Shown here in pieces: positions 25,446 to 34,940 of a stretch of DNA of 64,000 nt (positions within the stretch are counted from its first letter, which is position 1; every line of letters begins with the position of its first letter). The notes under the pieces were generated by a model, which saw only the letters and a list, made by a program, of their open reading frames with translations, did no database searches and was not told the DNA's origin. The translations under genes were made by a program, and so were the position numbers. Location: assembly GCF_003226555.1 (NCBI RefSeq), contig NZ_QKQS01000006.1, positions 403,788-467,787 on the forward strand, in the 5' to 3' direction. Origin of the DNA: Rhodopseudomonas palustris (GTDB taxonomy: Bacteria > Pseudomonadota > Alphaproteobacteria > Rhizobiales > Xanthobacteraceae).

Positions 25446-27218
25446 TCAGTCCTGCCGGGTCGCGGCCGTCACCGCCTGCGCCAGCACGGTGGCGTCGGCA
25501 TGCGGCAGCGGTAGATAGCGCGCGTCCATTTCCTTGGCGAAGGCTTCCGCCTGCGGCCCCGGTCGCGGCGACATGTCGATCACCACCGAGCTGATTCCAG
25601 CGACGCGGAACTGGCGAGCCGACGCCTTGGCGTCTTCTTCGGCCTGCGGCCGGCCCGGCGCGCCATCGCGCGCGATATTGGCGCGGCCGTCGGTGAGCAC
25701 GATCACGGTCGGGGTCTGGCCTTTGCGCTTGATCGAATCCGCCAGCATGAACGCGCTGTCGAGCCCGGACGCCAGCGGCGTGCCGCCGCCGCCGGGCAAG
25801 CCCGCGAGGCTGCGCTTGGCGCGCGCCAGCGACCGCGTCGGCGGCAGCAGGATCTCGGCGATGGTGCCACGGAACGAGATCATCGCCACCTGGTCGCGGC
25901 GCACGTAGCAATCGGCAAGTAACAGTTCGACCGCGCCCTTGGCTTCGGCGAGGCGATGCAGCGCCGCCGAGCCCGAGGCGTCGACCACGAAGATGGTAAT
26001 GGTCTCGGTGCGCTGCTTGAAGCGCGCGATCCGGAAATCATCCTTCTCGACCAGGATGCGCGGCGCGCTGCCGCTCCGCCCCTCGGCCTGGCGCCGCCGC
26101 AGCGGCTGCCACGGCGCCGCGGCGCGCAGCGTCTCGATCACGTTGAGCTTACTGCCGTCGCGCAGCTCGCCGCGGATGCTGCCGGCGGGGCGGCCGCGCT
26201 TCTTCGACTTCTGCAGTTCGCCGGCCTTGCCGGCGGAGCGGGCGCGCGACCGTCCGACCGAGGCGCGCATCGCCTCCAGCACGCCGGGCGGCATCGCCGC
26301 CTTGACGGCGGCGATGATCACTTCGTCCAGCGCCTTGTCGATGTCGGGCGTCTGCTGCTCTTGGTCGTTATTGTCCTGATTGTCGTCTTCCGGCGGCGGC
26401 GGCTCGGGCGGCGGCGGCTCGTCGGCCTGGTCCGGCTGCTCGGCTTGCGGAAACACAGTGGCGCGCGGCGCTAGCACGAGACGCGCGGCGAGCGTGATGT
26501 CGTCCTGCGCGATTGTAGGTCGATCGAACAGCGCGGCGCTCGCTTTGGCGGCGCGGATCGCCAACAGCGGCGCGCGCAGAGAGATGATGCCGAGCGCAGC
26601 AGCCGCGGTACACACGGCCTCGATCTGCTCGCTCTCGACCTTGATCTCGGGCAGGCGCGCGCGAGCGGCGCGAATGTCGTCGAGCGAGATCGGGAAATCG
26701 TCGGTCTCGCGCCAGGCGAACTGATCGAGATCGAGATGGAAGCCGAGCCGGTCGCGCAGCCCGGCCGGCGCGAACTCGTCCTCCAGGCCCTCGTCGAGCG
26801 CGACCACGCCGAATCGCGCCGGCATCCGCAGCGACAGGCCGTCGCGCTCCACTGCGGTTTCGTGCGCGTCCATCGCCGCGGTCAGATACACATTGGTCGA
26901 GGACTGCAGCCGCTCGGCCATCGCCACCACCAGCACGCCGCTATCGGCTTCCGACAGCAGGCCGCGTTCGGCGACCGGGCGGCCGGCGAGCAGCGTCGCC
27001 GACAAATCGAGCCCGCCGAGCAGGCGGCCGTCGGCGATATGCAGCGGCAGATGCTTGTAGGGCTGTTCAGGCGGCAGCGCAGCGCGCAGCATCGCGAGCC
27101 AGCGGTCGCGCACCGGGCCGGCGCGCGAGCGCAGCAACACGCCGCCGGTGCCGACCGGATCGACCGCGAACAACTGCGCCGCGGTCACCGCATCGGACCA
27201 TGCGAGCGCGATGCTCAT
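25446..27218 (-). CDS. bchD: Magnesium chelatase subunit BchD
   Basis: Inserts Mg2+ into protoporphyrin IX together with BchI and BchH. 590 residues: a degenerate AAA+ half, an acidic and Pro-rich linker (around residues 265-290, many P, E, Q and D) and a C-terminal von Willebrand A domain with the MIDAS motif VVDASGSAALHRL near residue 412. The start overlaps the bchI stop by four bases. bchH is not in this window. Confidence 0.96.
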   Translation of the reverse strand: MSIALAWSDAVTAAQLFAVDPVGTGGVLLRSRAGPVRDRWLAMLRAALPPEQPYKHLPLHIADGRLLGGLDLSATLLAGRPVAERGLLSEADSGVLVVAMAERLQSSTNVYLTAAMDAHETAVERDGLSLRMPARFGVVALDEGLEDEFAPAGLRDRLGFHLDLDQFAWRETDDFPISLDDIRAARARLPEIKVESEQIEAVCTAAAALGIISLRAPLLAIRAAKASAALFDRPTIAQDDITLAARLVLAPRATVFPQAEQPDQADEPPPPEPPPPEDDNQDNNDQEQQTPDIDKALDEVIIAAVKAAMPPGVLEAMRASVGRSRARSAGKAGELQKSKKRGRPAGSIRGELRDGSKLNVIETLRAAAPWQPLRRRQAEGRSGSAPRILVEKDDFRIARFKQRTETITIFVVDASGSAALHRLAEAKGAVELLLADCYVRRDQVAMISFRGTIAEILLPPTRSLARAKRSLAGLPGGGGTPLASGLDSAFMLADSIKRKGQTPTVIVLTDGRANIARDGAPGRPQAEEDAKASARQFRVAGISSVVIDMSPRPGPQAEAFAKEMDARYLPLPHADATVLAQAVTAATRQD

Positions 27219-28237
27219 CCGAAGATTTCGGCGAGCGCGCGGTCGACCCGCACGCTGGAGCCGGCGTCGTCGAGCGGATTGCGGCGCAACCGGTGCCGCA
27301 AGGCAGAGGGCGCGATCCGCTTCAGGTGTTCATCGGTGACGGTCTTGTCGTGCTCGATCGCGGCGAGCGCACGCGCGGCACGCATCAAGGTCAGTTCGCC
27401 GCGAAGGCCGTCGGTACCGAGCGTCATGCACAGCTTGGCGGCGCGCTCGAGCGCAGCGTCGGGCACGGTCACTTCGGGCAGACGTTCCTTGGCCTGCGAG
27501 ATCTTGCGGCGCAGCTTGGCCTCTTCCTTCGACCAGTCGGCGATGAAGGCGGCCGGATCGTTCTCGAACGCGTCGCGGCGGCGCACCACTTCGATGCGCT
27601 CCGGCAGCGTGTCCGGCGTCTTCACTTCGACCGACATGCCGAAACGATCGAGCAATTGCGGACGCAGCTCACCTTCTTCCGGGTTGCCGGTGCCGACCAG
27701 CACGAAGCGGGCCGGATGACGGATGCTGAGGCCTTCGCGCTCGACCACGTTCTCGCCGGAAGCGGCGACGTCGAGCAGCAGGTCGACGAGATGATCTTCG
27801 AGCAGGTTGGCTTCGTCGATGTAGAGGAAACCGCGATGAGCGCGCGCCAACAGGCCGGGCTCGAACGCCTTCTCACCCTTGGCCAGCGCCCGTTCGAGAT
27901 CGAGCGCGCCGACGACGCGATCCTCGGTGGCGCCGAGCGGCAGATCGACCACCGGCACCGGCACCTGCGCGGTCTTGAGCTTGCCGTGCTTGACCTTCTC
28001 CTTGCACTCTTCGCAGTAGCGCTCGGGCAGATCGGGATCGCAATTGTAGCGGCACCCGACCACGGTCTTCATCTTCGGCAACAGCGCCGCGAGGGCGCGC
28101 ACCGCGGTCGACTTGCCCGCGCCGCGATCGCCGAACGCCAGCACGCCGCCGACCTTCTGATCGACCGCTGCGATCAGCAGCGCCAGCTTCATCTCGTCCT
28201 GGCCGACGATCGCGGAGAACGGAAACACTATGGCCAT
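27215..28237 (-). CDS. bchI: Magnesium chelatase ATPase subunit BchI
   Basis: AAA+ ATPase that forms the motor complex with BchD. 340 residues, MAIVFPFSAIVGQDEMKLAL start, Walker A GDRGAGKSTAV near residue 39, Walker B FLYIDEANLLEDHLVDLLLD near residue 136. Cysteines in CRYNCDPDLPERYCEECKE are the conserved BchI group. Five bases separate its ATG from the hemC stop, so hemC-bchI-bchD form one transcription unit. Confidence 0.97.
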   Translation of the reverse strand: MAIVFPFSAIVGQDEMKLALLIAAVDQKVGGVLAFGDRGAGKSTAVRALAALLPKMKTVVGCRYNCDPDLPERYCEECKEKVKHGKLKTAQVPVPVVDLPLGATEDRVVGALDLERALAKGEKAFEPGLLARAHRGFLYIDEANLLEDHLVDLLLDVAASGENVVEREGLSIRHPARFVLVGTGNPEEGELRPQLLDRFGMSVEVKTPDTLPERIEVVRRRDAFENDPAAFIADWSKEEAKLRRKISQAKERLPEVTVPDAALERAAKLCMTLGTDGLRGELTLMRAARALAAIEHDKTVTDEHLKRIAPSALRHRLRRNPLDDAGSSVRVDRALAEIFG

Positions 28238-28242
28238 TGCGA

Positions 28243-29235
28243 TTACTCCGGCCGGGTCTTTTCGATCACCGCGGCTGCGCCCTTGTCGAGCAGTTCGAGG
28301 CCCACGGTCCGGCCGAGTTCGCGCGGCCGATTGGCCGGGCCGGAGCTGACCGCCTCGATGAACATCCCGCCCTCGAGGTCGAGCACCGAGGCACGCAACG
28401 TCATCTCGTCGCCGGTGATCACCGAGTGCGCCGCGATCGGCGAGTTACAATGGCCGTTGAGCACCCACAGCACCTCGCGCTCGGCGTCGCAGCACATCCG
28501 CGACTGCTGATCGTCGATCAGCGCCAGATACTGACGGGTCTTCCACTCGTGCACGGGGCATTCCACCGCGACGATGCCCTGCCCGGCTGCGGGCAGCATT
28601 TCTTCCGGCGTGAAGTCGTGAGCGATACGATCGACGAAGCCGACACGCTCGATTCCGGCGCGCGCCATGATCAGCGCGTCGGCGGGACCGACCTCGCTGC
28701 CGTCGGGCAACCGCTGCTTCTCACCATTGTCGAGCTTACGCATCCGGCTGTCGGCCGCGCCGCGGAAATGGATCACCTCGACTTCCGGGAACAGCCGCTT
28801 GGCATAGGCCGCCCGGCGCACCGCGTTGGTCCCGATGGTGTAGCCCTTGCCGCGCGACTTCTTCAGCTCTTCGAGGGTGAGCCCCTTGCGTAGCACCAGC
28901 GAGTCGCAGGCCGGATCGCGCGCCAGCGTGGCGGCGACGATCAGACCCGGCGTTTCTTCGTTGGCCGGCATGTCCTTGAGCGAGTGCATCGCGCAATGCA
29001 GTTCGCCGCGCAGCATCGCGGCGCGAATCTCGGCCACGAAGGCTCCGCCCTTGCCGCCGTGCGGCAGGAGCTTGCTGATCTGATCGCTGTCGCCGACGGT
29101 CTCGAACTTGATGATCTGGGGATCGAGCTCACTCGCAGCGGCACTCAGCTGCTTGGCGATGTCCTCAGTCTGGGCAAGCGCCATCACGCTCTTGCGCGTA
29201 CCAATACGGACTGGAAATTTCACCACACGCTCCAT
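28243..29235 (-). CDS. hemC: Hydroxymethylbilane synthase (HemC-type) in the bch cluster
   Basis: Polymerises porphobilinogen to hydroxymethylbilane. 330 residues from MERVVKFPVRIGTRKSVMAL; a longer upstream frame is not family-like. Substrate-binding HSLKDMPANEETPG and the dipyrromethane cofactor region EREVLWVLNGHCNSPIAAHS are seen; the cofactor Cys is kept but the usual GGC is GHC. This is probably a cluster-specific paralogue in addition to a housekeeping hemC elsewhere. First gene of hemC-bchI-bchD. Confidence 0.9.
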   Translation of the reverse strand: MERVVKFPVRIGTRKSVMALAQTEDIAKQLSAAASELDPQIIKFETVGDSDQISKLLPHGGKGGAFVAEIRAAMLRGELHCAMHSLKDMPANEETPGLIVAATLARDPACDSLVLRKGLTLEELKKSRGKGYTIGTNAVRRAAYAKRLFPEVEVIHFRGAADSRMRKLDNGEKQRLPDGSEVGPADALIMARAGIERVGFVDRIAHDFTPEEMLPAAGQGIVAVECPVHEWKTRQYLALIDDQQSRMCCDAEREVLWVLNGHCNSPIAAHSVITGDEMTLRASVLDLEGGMFIEAVSSGPANRPRELGRTVGLELLDKGAAAVIEKTRPE

Positions 29236-29472
29236 TCGACAACCGCGACGGGCCCGCGGCGAAGTTCGGCCGAACCTTATGACCAGCCCGAGCCAGATTG
29301 CAAACGGATGACACCGACGTCTCGTAGAAGCCCGGCGGGGTTCCGGGGTCGTTGATCTCGGACAATTCCGGCGCCTGCGACAGTCTTCTGCAGAACCTTT
29401 CAGCTTCTGTCTATCGCCACGCAATGGTACTCAAGTCAACTAGGCGCAATATTGAGCAAGGTCAAAAGCGAG

Positions 29473-30786
29473 ATGACGGCTGAGGTTCTGATCGGAGACG
29501 GCAACGTTCGACTTTCGCCGCATCCATTGCGCGCGGTCGTGCTGGGTGAAGTGCACGCACGTCCGTTCACTGCGCTGAGCGTTCCGGCGCGCGTCCTACA
29601 CTTCGCCTTCGACACCTCGGGCACACGCGCCGCCGCCGACCGCACTGCGATGATCAGCTTCTGCGAGTCGCGCGGCCTGCAGCCGCCGCCGCCAGGCGAA
29701 AAGCATCATCGCGCCCGGTTCGGCACCACGATGCTGCGCTGGGAGCAGCACTCCGAGTTCACCACCTACACCTGGGAAATCACCGCCGATCCGTCCGCGA
29801 CGCCGTTTCACCCGGAAGCGTCTTCGCTCGCTTCTCCGATGCGGCTGCTGCCGCAGCCGGGGCCGCTGCTGGTCGCGGTCGACCTGCATGTGATGCCGGA
29901 GGATCCGCCGCGAACGTCACCGGAGCGCTTGTTCGATCGCGCCAGCCTCGCCGTCGCCGAGAACTCCGACGGCGCCGCGATGTTCGCCACCGATTTTCAA
30001 CCGGGCCCATCCGGCTTCGTGCGGGTGCTGGTGATCGATCGCGGCATGTCGCCGGAGCGCGCCGGCGCCTTGGTGCAGCGCGTGCTCGAAGTTGAGACCT
30101 ATCGGACATTGGCGCTACTCGGCCTGCCGGAGGCGCAGCGGCTCGCCCCATCGATCGCCGCGAGCGAAAGACGCCTCGCCGAAGTCACCGCGGAGATGCG
30201 CCACGTCGGCGATCTCGCCAACAACAACAAACTGCTGCAGGAGCTGACCGAGCTCGCCGCCGAGGTCGAGGCCGGCGCGGCTGCCAGCCTGTATCGGTTC
30301 GGCGCCAGCCGCGCTTACGACGAGATCATGAACGGCCGGCTCGCGACGCTCGGCGAACGCAAGGTCGGCGGCCTGCCGACTTGGTCGTCGTTCCTCGCCC
30401 GCCGGATGAAGCCGGCGATGCGCACCTGCGCCACCACCGAGGCGCGGCAATCCGATCTGTCACTGAAGCTTGCCCGCGCCGCCAATCTGCTGCGCACCCG
30501 CGTCGACGTCGAGGTCGAGCAGCAGAACCAGGAGCTGCTCAAATCGATGAACGCCCGCACCCGGCTGCAGCTTCGGCTGCAGACCACGGTCGAAGGCCTG
30601 TCGACCGCGGCGATCACCTATTACGTGGTCGGTCTGTTCGGCTACATGGTGAAGGGCGTCGCGGAGGCCGGCCGTCTGAAGATCGATCCCAATCTCCTGA
30701 CCGCCGGGTTCGTTCCGATCGCCGCCCTGTCGATCTGGTGGACGATCCGCCGGATCCGCAAGAAGCACGTCCCGGACGTCGACTGA
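29473..30786 (+). CDS. DUF3422-family membrane protein
   Basis: 437 residues from the ATG at 29473 (MTAEVLIGDGNVRLSPHPLR); a TTG at 29452 would add seven residues. Conserved DUF3422 features are visible: GEVHARPF near the N-terminus, FGTTMLRWEQHSEFTTYTWE, a long helical region (residues ~230-360) and two C-terminal hydrophobic helices (ITYYVVGLFGYMVKGVAEAG and LTAGFVPIAALSIWWTIR). The family has no established function. Its stop overlaps the next ATG (TGATG), so it is co-translated with the hydrolase. Confidence 0.88.
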   Translation: MTAEVLIGDGNVRLSPHPLRAVVLGEVHARPFTALSVPARVLHFAFDTSGTRAAADRTAMISFCESRGLQPPPPGEKHHRARFGTTMLRWEQHSEFTTYTWEITADPSATPFHPEASSLASPMRLLPQPGPLLVAVDLHVMPEDPPRTSPERLFDRASLAVAENSDGAAMFATDFQPGPSGFVRVLVIDRGMSPERAGALVQRVLEVETYRTLALLGLPEAQRLAPSIAASERRLAEVTAEMRHVGDLANNNKLLQELTELAAEVEAGAAASLYRFGASRAYDEIMNGRLATLGERKVGGLPTWSSFLARRMKPAMRTCATTEARQSDLSLKLARAANLLRTRVDVEVEQQNQELLKSMNARTRLQLRLQTTVEGLSTAAITYYVVGLFGYMVKGVAEAGRLKIDPNLLTAGFVPIAALSIWWTIRRIRKKHVPDVD

Positions 30787-32390
30787 TGGCCAAGCGCCGC
30801 ACGCCAAAGCCACTCCGCATTCTGGTCGGCCTCGCAGCCCTGGTGGCAATCGCCGTCGGGCTGTGGCAATTGCAACGCGGCAAGGACGGCCTGCTGATCA
30901 GCCACGCGACCGTCGGTCAGACACCGGTCACGGTGTTTCGGCAACCCGCCGTCACTAGCGCCCCGGTGGTAGTGATCGCCCACGGCTTCGCCGGCTCGCA
31001 GCAATTGATGCAGCCGTTCGCGCAGACGCTGGCGCGCAACGGCTACATCGCGGTCACCTTCGACTTCACCGGCCACGGCCGCAATCCGGTGACGATGGTG
31101 GGCGACGTCGACGAGCCGACCAAAATCACCGGCGTCCTGGTCGACGAACTCGGCCGCGTCACCGACTTCGCCCGCAAGCTGCCGGAAAGCGACGGCCGCG
31201 CCGCCGTGCTCGGCCATTCGATGGCCTCCGACATCGTGGTCGCCTATGCGGTGGCACATCCGGAGATCGCCGCCACCGTCGCCGTGTCGGTGTTCACCCG
31301 CAAGTCCACCGCCACGCTGCCGCACGATCTGTTGGTGATCGTCGGCGCGCTCGAGCCGCAGATGCTGAAGGACGAGGGCTTGCGCATCGTCAATCAGGTC
31401 GTCGGCGGCGGCGCCGTCGCAGGCCGGACCTACGGCAGCTTCGCCGACGGCACGGCGCGGCGCTTCGTGCTGGCTTCGGGCGTTGAACATATCGGCGTGC
31501 TGTACAGCCAGGACTCGATGCGCGAAGCGCTGCACTGGATGAACGACGCCTTCGGCCGCACGAGCTCGGGCTGGATCGATCAGCGGCCGCGCTGGCTGGC
31601 CTTGCTGTTCGGCGGCCTGATCGCGCTGGCCTGGCCGCTGTCGAAGCTGCTGCCCCGCGCCGCCGCGGTGCCGATCGGCGCGAACCTGACCTGGAAGCAA
31701 CTTCTGGTGACTGCGATCGTGCCGGCGGTGCTGACGCCGCTGCTGCTGTGGAAGGCGCCGACCGATTTTCTGATCATCCTGCTCGGCGACTATCTGACGC
31801 TGCACTTCCTGCTGTACGGCTTGCTGACCGCAGGACTCCTGGTACTGATCCGGCTGCGCAGCCGGCGCGCGGCGCCGCAGCTCGCGCCGCATCACCCGCA
31901 CGGGCTCATGGCGCTCGACGCCCTGCCCGATCCCGATCGTCCCCGCGTCGTGATCGGCGCGCTGATCATCGCAGCGATCGCGGCGACCGCCTACAACATC
32001 CTCGGCTTCGGCTTCGCGCTCGACAGCTATCTGTTCTCGTTCATGCCGATCGAGCCACGCATCCATCTGATCGCCGCGGTCGCGTGCGGCACGATCCCGT
32101 ATTTTCTCACCGCGGAATGGATGGCGCATGGACAACGGGCCAAACCCGGCGCCTATGCGCTGGCGAAATTCTGCTTTCTCGCCTCGCTCGCCGTCGCCGT
32201 TGCGCTGAATTTGCAGAAACTGTTCTTCCTGATCATCATCGTGCCGGCGATCTTGCTGCTGTTTGTCGCCTTCGGCCTGATCAGCAACTGGACCTACAAG
32301 GCGACCAATCACCCGCTGCCCGGCGCGCTCGCCAATGCGGTGCTGTTCGCCTGGGCGATCGCGGTGACCTTCCCGATGGTGATTCGCTGA
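30786..32390 (+). CDS. Membrane protein with N-terminal alpha/beta-hydrolase domain
   Basis: 534 residues. One N-terminal transmembrane helix (about 10-27), then a hydrolase domain (about 50-255) with VVVIAHGFAGSQQLMQPF, the elbow VLGHSMASDIV (G-H-S-M-A) and late His in GVEHIGVLYS, then about eight transmembrane helices (280-534). The longer upstream frame is a DUF3422 shadow. It overlaps both neighbours by one base at TGATG junctions. Substrate unknown; a lipid-like substrate is suggested only by the membrane setting. Confidence 0.82.
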   Translation: MAKRRTPKPLRILVGLAALVAIAVGLWQLQRGKDGLLISHATVGQTPVTVFRQPAVTSAPVVVIAHGFAGSQQLMQPFAQTLARNGYIAVTFDFTGHGRNPVTMVGDVDEPTKITGVLVDELGRVTDFARKLPESDGRAAVLGHSMASDIVVAYAVAHPEIAATVAVSVFTRKSTATLPHDLLVIVGALEPQMLKDEGLRIVNQVVGGGAVAGRTYGSFADGTARRFVLASGVEHIGVLYSQDSMREALHWMNDAFGRTSSGWIDQRPRWLALLFGGLIALAWPLSKLLPRAAAVPIGANLTWKQLLVTAIVPAVLTPLLLWKAPTDFLIILLGDYLTLHFLLYGLLTAGLLVLIRLRSRRAAPQLAPHHPHGLMALDALPDPDRPRVVIGALIIAAIAATAYNILGFGFALDSYLFSFMPIEPRIHLIAAVACGTIPYFLTAEWMAHGQRAKPGAYALAKFCFLASLAVAVALNLQKLFFLIIIVPAILLLFVAFGLISNWTYKATNHPLPGALANAVLFAWAIAVTFPMVIR

Positions 32391-32878
32391 TGCAGCACGA
32401 GCTATGGCCTGCGGCAGGACAGCGGAATTGGCGGGTGATCACCGACACCGTGATGGGCGGCGTCTCGCTAGCCACGCTGCAGCTCGCCGAGGTCGAGGGC
32501 CGGATGGCGGCGCGGATGCGCGGCGCGGTCTCGACCGAGAACAACGGCGGCTTCATCCAGATCGCGATGGATCTGTCGCGGGACGGCGGCGCCTTCGATG
32601 CAGGCAGCTTCTCGGGCATCGCGGCCGAGCTGCTCGGCAACGGCGAGGCTTACGGCCTGCATCTTCGCACCACCGATCTGGCGCGGCCGCAGCAATCCTA
32701 TCGCCACCCGTTCCGGGCGGAGCCGCACTGGCAAGTGATCGAATGTCCGTTCGCCGCCGTCATGCCGCACCGCACCGACATGCCGTTCGATCCCCGGCGG
32801 CTACGGCGGGTCGGACTGGTGGCGATCGGCCGCGAATTTGACGCAGATCTATCGGTCGCCCGGCTTTGGCTCTATTGA
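32390..32878 (+). CDS. CIA30-like protein
   Basis: 162 residues from MQHELWPAAGQRNWRVITDT. Matches the complex I intermediate-associated protein 30 fold by motifs: VITDTVMGGVS, STENNGGFIQI, GIAAELLGNGEAYGLHLRT and the LRRVGLVAIGREF strand. Such domains occur in assembly factors and carbohydrate-binding-like proteins; the specific job here is unknown. Third gene of the coupled trio, with a TGATG junction upstream, and 60 bases before bciB. Confidence 0.8.
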   Translation: MQHELWPAAGQRNWRVITDTVMGGVSLATLQLAEVEGRMAARMRGAVSTENNGGFIQIAMDLSRDGGAFDAGSFSGIAAELLGNGEAYGLHLRTTDLARPQQSYRHPFRAEPHWQVIECPFAAVMPHRTDMPFDPRRLRRVGLVAIGREFDADLSVARLWLY

Positions 32879-32938
32879 TCGAGATAGCAACTTAAGGCGA
32901 ATGGCGACGCCGTCCGCCGGTTCCTAGAAGACGCGCTC

Positions 32939-34168
32939 ATGGACGATCGCAACATTCAGTCTGCGCTGTGGACGCCGCCGCTGAACGCGCCGGCGGAGCG
33001 CGAGCTGTGTACTGATTGCGGCGTGTCGCGGATGAGCGATCCGAAGCAGTGTGGCCAGGCCTGCCAGTTCATCAAGCCTGACTACCCGGCGATGGAACAG
33101 CGGGTGCACGGCCGCACCCGCGACGCGGCGTCCGGCGACGAGGCGTTTTTCGGTCCGTATCGCCGAATGGTGCAGGCGGCGATGAAAGAGCCGCGCGACG
33201 GCGCGCAGTGGAGCGGCATCACCACGACGATCGCGCAGCGGCTGCTGGAGACTGGTGCGGTCGATGCGGTGATCGCGATGGCGCCGGACCCGGCCGACAA
33301 ATGGAAGCCGATGCCGGTGCTGGTGACCCAGCCGGAAGGCATGGCGCAATGCCGCGGCATGCGGATGGGCTACGCACCATCGCTGGCGCTGCTGGAGCCC
33401 GCGATCGCCGCCGGCTACACGCGGCTCGCGGTGATTGGCGTGCCGTGCCAGATCTACGCGCTGCGGCGGCTGGAGCAACAGCTCGGCCTCGAAAAGCTGT
33501 ACGTGATCGGCACGCCGTGCTCGGACAACACCACCACCGAGGCGTTTCACGGCTTCCTCGATCTGTTGTCCGACCAGCCGGAAACCATCACCTATCTCGA
33601 GTTCCGCGCCGACTATCACGTCGAGCTGCGATTCGACGACGGCCGCAGCAAGGCGATCCCGTTCCTGCTGCTGCCGATTTCCAAGCTGCCGCCGGACTTC
33701 TTCCCGATCACCTGCCGCACCTGTGTCGACTACACCAACACCCTCGCCGACATCACCGTCGGCTACATGGGCGGACGCGGCGAGCAATGGCTGCTGCTGC
33801 GCAACGCGCGCGGCGAAGAGCTGCTGAATCTGCTCGGCGACGACGTTCGCTTGAGCGAGCCGACCAGCGCCGGGAACCGCGTCGCGCCGGTGAAGGGCTT
33901 CCTCAAGAACACCGAGCTCGCCGCCGGCGGTCTGCCGGTGCGCGGCATGCCGACCTGGCTACGGCCGTTCATGGGGTGGCTGATGCCGAAAGTCGGCCCG
34001 CGCGGGCTCGAATTCGCCCGCGCCCGTGTCGAGATGAAGGCGGTCGAGACCGTGCTGCACCTGCGGCGCCACTACAAACACAAAATGAAGAACATGATAC
34101 CGGCTCACGTCTGGGCTCTGGTAAAACCCTACGGCCTCGAACCGCACGACGGTGAGCAGCGCAACTAA
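32939..34168 (+). CDS. bciB: 8-vinyl (proto)chlorophyllide reductase, BciB type
   Basis: Ferredoxin-dependent reduction of the C8 vinyl group to ethyl. 409 residues of the F420-hydrogenase beta-subunit family, with N-terminal Cys24-x2-Cys27 and Cys38-x3-Cys42 (ELCTDCGVS, KQCGQACQF) and later VIGVPCQIYALR, IGTPCSDNTTTEAFHGFL and ITCRTCVDYTNTLADITVGYMGGRG, consistent with 4Fe-4S clusters and flavin. It lies in the photosynthesis cluster on the plus strand. A BciA-type enzyme is not seen here. Confidence 0.88.
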   Translation: MDDRNIQSALWTPPLNAPAERELCTDCGVSRMSDPKQCGQACQFIKPDYPAMEQRVHGRTRDAASGDEAFFGPYRRMVQAAMKEPRDGAQWSGITTTIAQRLLETGAVDAVIAMAPDPADKWKPMPVLVTQPEGMAQCRGMRMGYAPSLALLEPAIAAGYTRLAVIGVPCQIYALRRLEQQLGLEKLYVIGTPCSDNTTTEAFHGFLDLLSDQPETITYLEFRADYHVELRFDDGRSKAIPFLLLPISKLPPDFFPITCRTCVDYTNTLADITVGYMGGRGEQWLLLRNARGEELLNLLGDDVRLSEPTSAGNRVAPVKGFLKNTELAAGGLPVRGMPTWLRPFMGWLMPKVGPRGLEFARARVEMKAVETVLHLRRHYKHKMKNMIPAHVWALVKPYGLEPHDGEQRN

Positions 34169-34266
34169 TTACGTTCCACGCCGCGGTTGCTGGCGGAACC
34201 GAGCTTCCTGATTCCGGTTGTCGCGCACGAGATGGCGGGCTCCGCTCGCGCATCGCTGAAGCCAGC

Positions 34267-34728
34267 ATGGAGGCTGACGTGGACAACGATATCATCGAGC
34301 ACCTGAAGACGCTGCACACCAGTGCGATCGACGCCCGCAACGGCTACGAGGAAGCGCTGGAAGACGCCGAAGGCAAGGGCCTGACGCCGCTGTTTCGCGA
34401 CATGATCGCGCTGCATCACGGCAACGCCGAAGAGCTCGCCGGGATGCTGATCAATGCCGGCGAGACCGCCGACGATTCCGGCTCGTTCATGAGCGTGGTT
34501 CACCGCACCATCATGAGCGTGCGATCGCTGTTCGACGGCCTCGACGGCAGCGTGCTGCCCGGCCTGATCGACGGCGAGAAGCGCAATCTGTCGAAATACG
34601 ACGATGCGCTGAAGGCCGCCGCAGCATCGCCCGGCGTCGCATCCACGCTGACGGCCCAGCGCGCCAAGATCGGCGAGAAGATCACGCTGATGGAACAGCA
34701 GAATGCGGCCTACGAAGCGGCGCATTGA
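34267..34728 (+). CDS. DUF2383/PA2169-family four-helix protein
   Basis: 153 residues from MEADVDNDIIEHLKTLHTSA; an in-frame GTG-less ATG only. Predicted all-helical with NGYEEALEDAEGKGLTPLF and RDMIALHHGNAEELAGML, resembling the ferritin-like DUF2383 stress proteins. Function is not established. A strong terminator follows. It lies at the edge of the photosynthesis block, and the connection is unclear. Confidence 0.8.
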   Translation: MEADVDNDIIEHLKTLHTSAIDARNGYEEALEDAEGKGLTPLFRDMIALHHGNAEELAGMLINAGETADDSGSFMSVVHRTIMSVRSLFDGLDGSVLPGLIDGEKRNLSKYDDALKAAAASPGVASTLTAQRAKIGEKITLMEQQNAAYEAAH

Positions 34729-34756
34729 TCCACGCTCTGCCATCAGGGACGACTTC

Positions 34757-34779
34757 GGGGGCCTCGGGCCCCCATTTTT
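34757..34779 (+). terminator. Rho-independent terminator after the DUF2383 gene
   Basis: GGGGGCC (34757-34763) pairs with GGCCCCC (34767-34773) around a three-base loop, followed by ATTTTTG. Located 29 bases after the stop. Confidence 0.85.
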
Positions 34780-34832
34780 GTGCGAGGCACGGCCACGCTC
34801 TCCGACCAAGCTCTATGAAGAGTGGTCCCAGA

Positions 34833-34940
34833 GCCTCGTGGTGAGACGGCGCGAAGTGACGTCTCGAACCATGCGCCACAAAGTCTGCGGCTCCTCATCC
34901 TTCGAGACGCCCGGCTTTACCGGGAATCTCAGAATGAGGA
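34833..34940. repeat. Palindromic intergenic repeat (REP-like), copy 3
   Basis: CCTCGTGGTGAGACGG, CGTCTCGAACCATG, CTCATCCTTCGAGACGCCC and CTCAGAATGAGGAC are variants of the modules at 18.3 and 22.1 kb. It accounts for much of the 34729-35185 gap; the rest (34941-35126) has no feature I can support. Confidence 0.72.
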
